DNA of 64,000 nucleotides from CAZMVY01 sp964653435 (GTDB lineage: Bacteria; Planctomycetota; Phycisphaerae; UBA1845; PWPN01). Positions 59,162 to 64,000 of this stretch are shown piece by piece. The stretch spans positions 35,099 to 99,098 of the forward strand of contig CAZZFA010000006.1 of the NCBI GenBank assembly GCA_964653435.1. Direction: 5' to 3'. The position numbers and the translations under genes are program-made. Numbering within the stretch: the first letter of the stretch is position 1; each line of letters begins with the position of its first letter. Below the pieces are notes generated by a model. The model ran no database searches and was not told the origin of the DNA. It worked only from the letters and a program-made list of their open reading frames with translations.

Positions 59162-59260
59162 CACGGTGCCGCCCCGGCGAACCGGCCGCTCCTGCACCGC
59201 CTGCCGCGACCGCAGGGTTCCTCCGCCGGCCGCCGGTATTTCCCGCGAGAACCGCGCGGG

Positions 59261-60322
59261 CTATCGGGGCACGTTCAGGTGAATCGGCGCCTCCGTGCTT
59301 ACGTCCGGCCTGGATGAGCAGTAGACCAGCCGTGCGCCGGTGACCGTCCGGCCTCCCGAGCCGCTTTCCTCCTGTTCCACCGTGGCCTCGACGACCCCGA
59401 CGACAGGCTCCGTGGAGAAGCGGCTGGTGCCGCCTTGCGTGCCGGGCCCGGCGAGGGTGCGCCGGGGCGCGAAAAGGTCCGCCCGCTCGACGAGAGCGAT
59501 CGCGGCCGCATACGTGCCGGGCCCGGACACCCCGGCCACGACCACACGGCCACCCGCCCCGGATGGGGATGCCTGACAGACGACCAGTCCCACGTCCGTG
59601 CCGTGACGGGGCCGTTCGCCGCGTCCGGGTGGAACGTACAGGAAGGGCTTGCCGCCGCCCACCGAGATGCCCTGCTGGTGTTCTTCCGGCACTTCCTCGA
59701 TGAACCGGGTCTCGGCTACGCGCCGGTCCGGCGACGTGCGGAGGCGGAACACGACCGGCTCTGCCGCAGGCGGACGCACAGGCTCCGCGCCGTAGATCTG
59801 TTCCAGAAGCGCGGTCGTCGGCCAGCTCACCTTGGAGCTTCCGAAGCTGATCTTCCACTCGGGCGGCTCCGTCGAGTGGATCGACGGAACATCCGGCCTC
59901 GCCGCACCCCGCCGCACCCAGCTCATGCGGCACGGCTCGATGTCAAAGCGTACCTGGCGCCACGTAGTGCGCGGAAGGTGGGCATTGACATGCGAGAGCG
60001 CAAGCAGGTCGAACATCGAGGAGTGGTCGCGGGATTCGTCGCCCTGTGTCCCTCCGACGACGTAGATCCGGACCCGCCCCGTCTCGCTCATGAGCTGAAG
60101 CACGTTCGGGGCCACGAGGTAGTCCAGCCACGTCGGGCAGTGGTCGTAGACGTAACGCAGCAGGTCGTTGATTTCGTCCCGCGAGAGTCGCCCGGTACCT
60201 TCGACAAACCGTTTGAGCGCGTGGCGTCGTTGCCCTTTGGGCCATCCAAGCAGGTTCTGCACGGTGTCCCAGCGAAACCCCTGCTCCTGAAAGTACCTCG
60301 GGATGTTGAAATCGACAGACAT
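59261..60322 (-). CDS. Unknown protein with HTH-like N-terminus, 353 aa
   Basis: The first ~80 residues form a helical segment (FRWDTVQNLLGWPKGQRRHA, then GRLSRDEINDLLRYVYDHCP) that resembles a helix-turn-helix or helical adaptor domain. The rest is alpha/beta: VRIYVVGGTQGDESRDHSSM looks like a glycine-rich loop, followed later by SWPTTALLEQIYG. A strand-loop RVVVAGVSGPGTYAAAIALV and a final beta-rich part ending STEAPIHLNVP complete it. No family can be named. The ATG at 60322 follows AGGAGAATCC. It is divergent from another unknown gene across an AT-rich region with palindromes, so a ligand-sensing regulator is one possibility. Confidence 0.75.
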   Translation of the reverse strand: MSVDFNIPRYFQEQGFRWDTVQNLLGWPKGQRRHALKRFVEGTGRLSRDEINDLLRYVYDHCPTWLDYLVAPNVLQLMSETGRVRIYVVGGTQGDESRDHSSMFDLLALSHVNAHLPRTTWRQVRFDIEPCRMSWVRRGAARPDVPSIHSTEPPEWKISFGSSKVSWPTTALLEQIYGAEPVRPPAAEPVVFRLRTSPDRRVAETRFIEEVPEEHQQGISVGGGKPFLYVPPGRGERPRHGTDVGLVVCQASPSGAGGRVVVAGVSGPGTYAAAIALVERADLFAPRRTLAGPGTQGGTSRFSTEPVVGVVEATVEQEESGSGGRTVTGARLVYCSSRPDVSTEAPIHLNVPR

Positions 60323-60358
60323 TGGCGGATTCTCCTGGGCCGACTCCCGCTTATTGTT

Positions 60359-60424
60359 ACATGCTCGCGAATTCATGTCCACACAAGTACCATTATTGCG
60401 TAAGAATCGCGTACATGCGTGTAC
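60359..60424. promoter_or_regulatory. Palindromes in the divergent control region (candidate operators)
   Basis: ACATG-10-CATGT (60359-60363 and 60374-60378) and the tighter GTACA-TGCG-TGTAC (60411-60424) lie between the divergent unknown genes, in the most AT-rich stretch nearby. The second sits about 35 bases upstream of the TTGACA at 60459. Confidence 0.45.
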
Positions 60425-60458
60425 ATTAATCTGAGCTAACTATCTGCACTCCAAGTAC

Positions 60459-60486
60459 TTGACAGCGAACAGAATTCGTATATCAT
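60459..60486 (+). promoter_or_regulatory. Strong promoter of the 133-aa unknown gene
   Basis: A perfect TTGACA (60459-60464) and TATCAT (60481-60486), spacer 16, form the best sigma-70 match in the window; a start near 60493 leaves a leader of about 78 bases. Confidence 0.75.
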
Positions 60487-60570
60487 GCGGCCAGGAGCCT
60501 GGGCGGACTTCCGATAGCCGGCGCTGTCGAGTTCGCCGCCAAGTCTTTTGTTGCGAAGGGAGTTGCGAAG

Positions 60571-60972
60571 ATGGTTATGGAATGTAGCGACCTCTCTCCC
60601 GCCGCCATGCACGAGCTCTGCATGGCTCAGTGGCCGAACCTGGCGGAACGGCTGCATACGATCCCCCCTTGGGAATGGCCGGACAAGCTCACCCCCTGGC
60701 TGGCGGAGCTGGCGGGCGCTTCCGACTACGAGGGCAAGACCGCCGACGATGATCTGGCAAGGCTCGTCAGCGCGTTGGCACTGGTCAACGCGCTGGGGCG
60801 TCTCCACAGGACCAGAACGGGATCCGTGCACGACGCGTTTCGAGGGATTCGGGACGAGTTGCTCAAGGGAATCCGTCGGAGCCTGACGCCGCAGGAGGTC
60901 TTTGCGCTTCTGGACGCGATCGACCTCGAGGCGAGGTCTCTGGAGCGGGCGTTTCTCAGGAGCACGGACTGA
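60571..60972 (+). CDS. Unknown helical protein, 133 aa
   Basis: The protein is predicted to be almost all helix, acidic and Leu-rich, without signal peptide or cofactor motif: SPAAMHELCMAQWPNLAERL, then PPWEWPDKLTPWLAELAGAS, ALALVNALGRLHRT and SLTPQEVFALLDAIDLEARS. AAGGGAG precedes the ATG at 60571; M3 is an alternative. It has a strong promoter and is divergent from the 353-aa unknown gene, so the two are likely controlled together. Function unknown. Confidence 0.72.
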   Translation: MVMECSDLSPAAMHELCMAQWPNLAERLHTIPPWEWPDKLTPWLAELAGASDYEGKTADDDLARLVSALALVNALGRLHRTRTGSVHDAFRGIRDELLKGIRRSLTPQEVFALLDAIDLEARSLERAFLRSTD

Positions 60973-61422
60973 TTCGTTGCGAAAGGGAAGGAAGCGAGCT
61001 GCATACCGTCGCAGGACGCAGCGCATGCAAGGGGGGCTGCGCCGATCGTGATGCAACAGGGGTGATGTGCGCAGGCTTCGGCCGGAGGGCCGGGCACCTC
61101 ATCCGAAACGCACCAGGGCGGAGCAAAAGGGGACGACGCCGGCGGGGGAAGACGGCCGCTTCGGGAAGCGGCAAGGACCGCCGTAGCGGCCATGTCTCCG
61201 GGCCGCGGATCTGCCAGTCTGTGGGAGAGGTTTGTTCTTGCGGCACACTACTTTCCGGCGGTGGGGCGGGCAGTGCGGACGTCGCCGGTTCCGGTCCGGC
61301 ATTGTCACCGTCTGCGGGGCGGGTATGCTTGGCCGAAGAGGCGTTTCACGGGCCGGCGCGCGGTCGTTCCGGCGGGCGAGCGGCACGCGACGGCGTTGAT
61401 CCTGTAGCCGGAATGGTGTGGG
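60973..61422 (+). other. Intergenic region with a promoter for the glycosyltransferase-TPR gene
   Basis: No gene is seen. TTGTCA (61302-61307) and TATGCT (61324-61329), spacer 16, could start a transcript about 86 bases before the ATG at 61423. The remainder is GC-rich with nothing recognised. Confidence 0.45.
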
Positions 61423-63375
61423 ATGACAAATGATGCGCGCGGTTTTGCCGGTTTTCGGCGGCGGGAGGCGCTGAGCGTCGCGGCCGTGCTGCTGGTCGGG
61501 CTGCTCGTGCGCGCAATCTATCTGGAGCAATACCGGGCGCGCGTTCCCTATTACAGCATTCCCATCGCCGACGCGGCATCGTACGACCGATGGGCGCAGC
61601 GGGTCGCCGGGGGGGAGGGTTACGGTCCCTCGCCGTTCTACTGGTCGCCGCTGTATCCGTACTTCCTGGCCCTTGTGTACTCCGTGCTGGGGCGCAGTCT
61701 CACGATCGTTTATGTCATCCAGGCGATTATCGGTCTGGGCAATCTGCTGGCCGTTTACGCATTGGGGCGGCGGCTGTTCGGTCACGCGGCCGGATTGGCG
61801 GCGATGATCCTCCTGCTGGTGTACGCACCGGTGCTGTTCATGGAGACCAAGCTGCTGTCGGAGACGCTTGCGCTGGCGCTGAATTCGTGCGCACTGCTTC
61901 TGGTCATGCGATGTCTGGATCGCCCTCGGCCGGTTGCGTTTCTGGCGGCAGGGCTTGCTCTGGGGTTCAGTGCGATCTGTCGGTCGGGCAACCTGTTGTT
62001 CGTCGTCCTGCTGCTGGTCTGGCTGGGCATCGAGCGCGTTCGGCAGGGGGAGCGCATGCCCCTGCGGTTGACGGGGCTTCTCCTCGTGGGGGTTGTGCTT
62101 CCGATTCTGCCGGTTACGGCGCGGAACTACTTCGTGGGGCACGATCTCGTGCTGATCCAGACGAACGGCGGTATGACCTTCGCCCAGGGCAACAACGAGA
62201 ATGCCCTCGGCGTGCTCGCCGAGCCGCCCGGCATTTCGGGCGGCATCGCGTCGCAGCAGGCGGAGGAGACGGCCGTCGCCTCGCGGGCTCTCGGGCGCCC
62301 GCTGAAGCCTTCCGAGGCCTCCCGCTACTGGTTTCGTCAGGGCCTGGGCTTCATTCGCGCGCATCCGGGCGACTACGTCGTCCTGCTCCTGCGCAAGCTG
62401 CTCTACTCGGTTACCAACCGCGAGGAACAGGACAACTACGAACTGTACTACGAGGCCGGTCAGGTTCCCTTGCTGCGGCTGCTCGTTCTGCCGTTCTCGG
62501 TGCTGATGGGGCTTGCCGTTTTCGGCTTCGTTCGGAGAGGCAGACAGCCGGGGCGGCGCGCGGCCGACGCGCTCGCCCTGTACCCGCTGAGCGTACTCCT
62601 TACGCTTCTGATCTTTTATGCGTCCTCGCGCTATCGCCTGCCGGCGGTGCCGGTGCTGGCCGTCTTTGCCGGGTTCGGCCTCGTGCAGCTCGTCGAGGCG
62701 GCGCGGAGGCGTAACACGGCGGGCCTGGCGATGGGCATTGCGCTTCCCGTGTGTCTTACGATCGTCGGCAGCGTGCCCCACCCGCTGTCCGGGGGCACCG
62801 GTTCGTTCGTTCTGTTCAACGTGGGCATGGCGTACGTGGCCGACGGCGACCTGGACAGGGGCATCCCGCTGCTGGAGGACGCGGCGGCACGGAATCCCGA
62901 CGACGGCGCGACGCAGTTCAACCTCGGTTACGCTCTGTTGCGCCGTGGCGATACGGCCAGGGGGATCGAGCATCTGGAGCGTGCCGCGACGATCCCGAAC
63001 GTTGCCGCCCAGGCGAACTGCGCGATCGGCCAGTGGCGGATGCAGCAACAGGACCTCGCGGAGGCCGAGCGCCGCTTTCGGCAGGCAATCGCCGCGGATC
63101 CGGCCTTCGCGCCGGCGTATCAGGATCTCGGCCGGTTGCTTTTCATGCGCGGGGATCTCCCCGGGGCAGTAGCACAGTACCGGGAGGCGGTCCGGCTGAT
63201 GCCGGATTCCGCCGAGGCCCGGTTCGGCCTCGGAGTCGTGCTGATGAGCCAGGGGGATCCGGCCGGCGCGATTCGGGAGTTGTCGGAGGCGCAGCGGCTC
63301 GCGCCGGGTTGGGAAAAGATCATCCATGCTCTGAACGATGCCCGCAGTCGATTGCGTCGGCAGGAGAGTCAGTAA
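61423..63375 (+). CDS. Membrane glycosyltransferase (PMT_2-like) with C-terminal TPRs
   Basis: The 650-aa protein starts with a polytopic domain of the GT39/GT83 type. The first helix is LSVAAVLLVGLLVRAIYLEQ, then an acidic loop with PIADAASYDRWAQRVAGGEG and SPFYWSPLYPYFLALVYSVL, then eight or more further helices to about 455. The soluble C-terminus (about 465-640) has about five TPR-like repeats: VLFNVGMAYVADGDLDRGIP, TQFNLGYALLRRGDTARGIE, AYQDLGRLLFMRGDLPGAVA and ARFGLGVVLMSQGDPAGAIR. It probably transfers a lipid-linked sugar to an envelope acceptor, with the TPRs binding a partner or the acceptor. No SD is evident. Confidence 0.88.
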   Translation: MTNDARGFAGFRRREALSVAAVLLVGLLVRAIYLEQYRARVPYYSIPIADAASYDRWAQRVAGGEGYGPSPFYWSPLYPYFLALVYSVLGRSLTIVYVIQAIIGLGNLLAVYALGRRLFGHAAGLAAMILLLVYAPVLFMETKLLSETLALALNSCALLLVMRCLDRPRPVAFLAAGLALGFSAICRSGNLLFVVLLLVWLGIERVRQGERMPLRLTGLLLVGVVLPILPVTARNYFVGHDLVLIQTNGGMTFAQGNNENALGVLAEPPGISGGIASQQAEETAVASRALGRPLKPSEASRYWFRQGLGFIRAHPGDYVVLLLRKLLYSVTNREEQDNYELYYEAGQVPLLRLLVLPFSVLMGLAVFGFVRRGRQPGRRAADALALYPLSVLLTLLIFYASSRYRLPAVPVLAVFAGFGLVQLVEAARRRNTAGLAMGIALPVCLTIVGSVPHPLSGGTGSFVLFNVGMAYVADGDLDRGIPLLEDAAARNPDDGATQFNLGYALLRRGDTARGIEHLERAATIPNVAAQANCAIGQWRMQQQDLAEAERRFRQAIAADPAFAPAYQDLGRLLFMRGDLPGAVAQYREAVRLMPDSAEARFGLGVVLMSQGDPAGAIRELSEAQRLAPGWEKIIHALNDARSRLRRQESQ

Positions 63376-63829
63376 CCGGCAGAGTCCGCCAAGCCGGGCG
63401 GGCCACGCCATTGCGTGCCGATGGGGCCTTGAAGGCGGACGGGACGCTCCCCATGAGCGATTGCGGCCGACGGCGGCGCTACTGCCGCTTTCGGTTCGAG
63501 CGTTTCGTTCGTTTCCAGCCCCCCAGCGTGGGCGTGGCCCGCAGCCCAACATGGCGGCGCCGGACGCACGTGGCGTGCGTCGCGTCATTCTGAGGCCCCC
63601 TTGGGGGCCGAAGAATCCGGCGTCCGATTTGCGCAGATCCTTGCACGCGCAAAGCCCCCGCAACGCTCAGGCCAGATTCTTCGGTCGCTCCGCTCCCTCA
63701 GAATGACGTACCGCCCCTGGCCCGGAATGCGGCGCCGGCCGACAAGAATCCAGGCGATAACCGTGCAGGGGCGACGGAGCCTTCGCGGCACTGCTCGCCG
63801 CATGCGAAACTGTCTTACCGAAAACGGCA
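63376..63829. other. Intergenic region with repeat D
   Basis: No gene is seen. The centre (63584-63707) is an inverted repeat of the same family as copies A-C. Other GC-rich parts hold nothing recognised. Confidence 0.6.
63584..63707. repeat. Interspersed palindromic repeat, copy D (inverted pair)
   Basis: Two facing half-elements, GTCATTCTGAGG...GAAGAATCCGG (63584-63620) and CCAGATTCTTC...CCTCAGAATGAC (63672-63707), enclose about 50 bases. The half-element matches the core of copies A and C, but the inner bases differ: one arm has its own small palindrome CCCCCTTGGGGG. This layout resembles a REP/MITE-like hairpin. Confidence 0.82.
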
Positions 63830-64000
63830 CTACGTATTGTGCAGAAAGACCTCCGGCGGGATCGGCCGTCCGATCGTGCCCTCCTGGCCGGCGGTCAGCT
63901 TGAGGAGCTTCCAGTAGTCGTTTCGGGCGGCCTGCCAGAAGGGCTTTACGGGCCTGCGTGCCAGGGTCAGCGCGGCGACGGCGCTGCGGGCGGCGAAGGC
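63830..64000 (-). CDS. C-terminal fragment of a protein cut by the window edge
   Basis: The last 56 codons before a TAG at 63830 are in frame: AFAARSAVAALTLARRPVKP, then FWQAARNDYWKLLKLTAGQE and IGRPIPPEVFLHNT. The composition is clearly protein-like. The family cannot be named from so little; the RRPVKPFWQAARNDYWKLLK stretch resembles the cytosolic end of membrane or glycosyltransferase proteins. The N-terminus lies beyond the right edge. Confidence 0.65.
   Translation of the reverse strand, partial: AFAARSAVAALTLARRPVKPFWQAARNDYWKLLKLTAGQEGTIGRPIPPEVFLHNT

Noticed and set aside
59230..59262. CCCGCG...CGCGGG hairpin after lysC
   Set aside because: Short arms, no T-run, and such GC-rich self-complementary runs are common in this sequence; not called a terminator.

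Overview
This 64 kb window is GC-rich, densely coded bacterial chromosome. It very probably comes from a member of Planctomycetota, perhaps near Phycisphaerae. The evidence is a combination rather than one marker: an ECF sigma factor of the TIGR02999 type overlapping a membrane Ser/Thr kinase gene, two more ECF/anti-sigma operons, a formylglycine sulfatase, a secreted GDSL hydrolase, a Gfo/Idh/MocA oxidoreductase, an SSS symporter, an octaheme cytochrome fused to TPRs, and a eukaryote-type glycogen branching enzyme. No rRNA, tRNA, CRISPR array, transposase or phage gene was seen. Many protein starts were moved inward from the longest open frame to a start with a Shine-Dalgarno (SD) site or a conserved N-terminus.

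Layout. 1-3.9 kb: cut-off Gfo/Idh oxidoreductase, an unknown 141-aa protein and glgB. 4.1-7.4 kb: secreted GDSL hydrolase, clpX and a small membrane protein. 7.5-10.7 kb: a translationally coupled pair, an SdiA-regulated-like propeller fused to a LAB_N domain and an ArnT-like glycosyltransferase. 11-17 kb: sulfatase, a GrpE-like/Hsp70-like pair and an SSS transporter. 17.3-22.4 kb: DUF4136 lipoprotein, octaheme-HEAT-TPR cytochrome and a phosphodiesterase-like lipoprotein. 22.8-23.9 kb: small basic protein, GIY-YIG-like protein and an RRM protein with a clear terminator. 24.5-28.1 kb: sugar transporter, galE and rlmN. 28.2-31.6 kb: ECF sigma and membrane kinase. 32.1-33.4 kb: a TetR C-terminal domain lacking its DNA-binding half and two tiny genes.

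33.8-40.1 kb: kelch protein, then four minus-strand genes that look like a sugar isomerase/epimerase cluster. 40.4-46.8 kb: GT4 glycosyltransferase, orphan histidine kinase, nicotinate phosphoribosyltransferase and an EmrAB-type efflux pair. 46.8-53.8 kb: two ECF-sigma/anti-sigma/effector operons on the minus strand flanking tpx. 53.9-59.2 kb: smpB, then an aspartate-family operon (hom, a phosphoglycerate-mutase-like probable homoserine kinase, an unknown gene, lysC). 59.2-64 kb: a divergent pair of unknown genes around a strong promoter and palindromes, a membrane glycosyltransferase with C-terminal TPRs, and a cut-off gene.

Four intergenic regions carry related palindromic repeats built on GTCATTCTGAGG...GAAGAATC, the main mobile-like signal here. 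The strongest candidates for undescribed biology are the propeller-LAB_N/ArnT unit, the GrpE/short-Hsp70 pair, the two tiny genes beside the HTH-less TetR protein, the unknown gene inside the threonine/lysine operon, and the divergent unknown pair at 59-61 kb.
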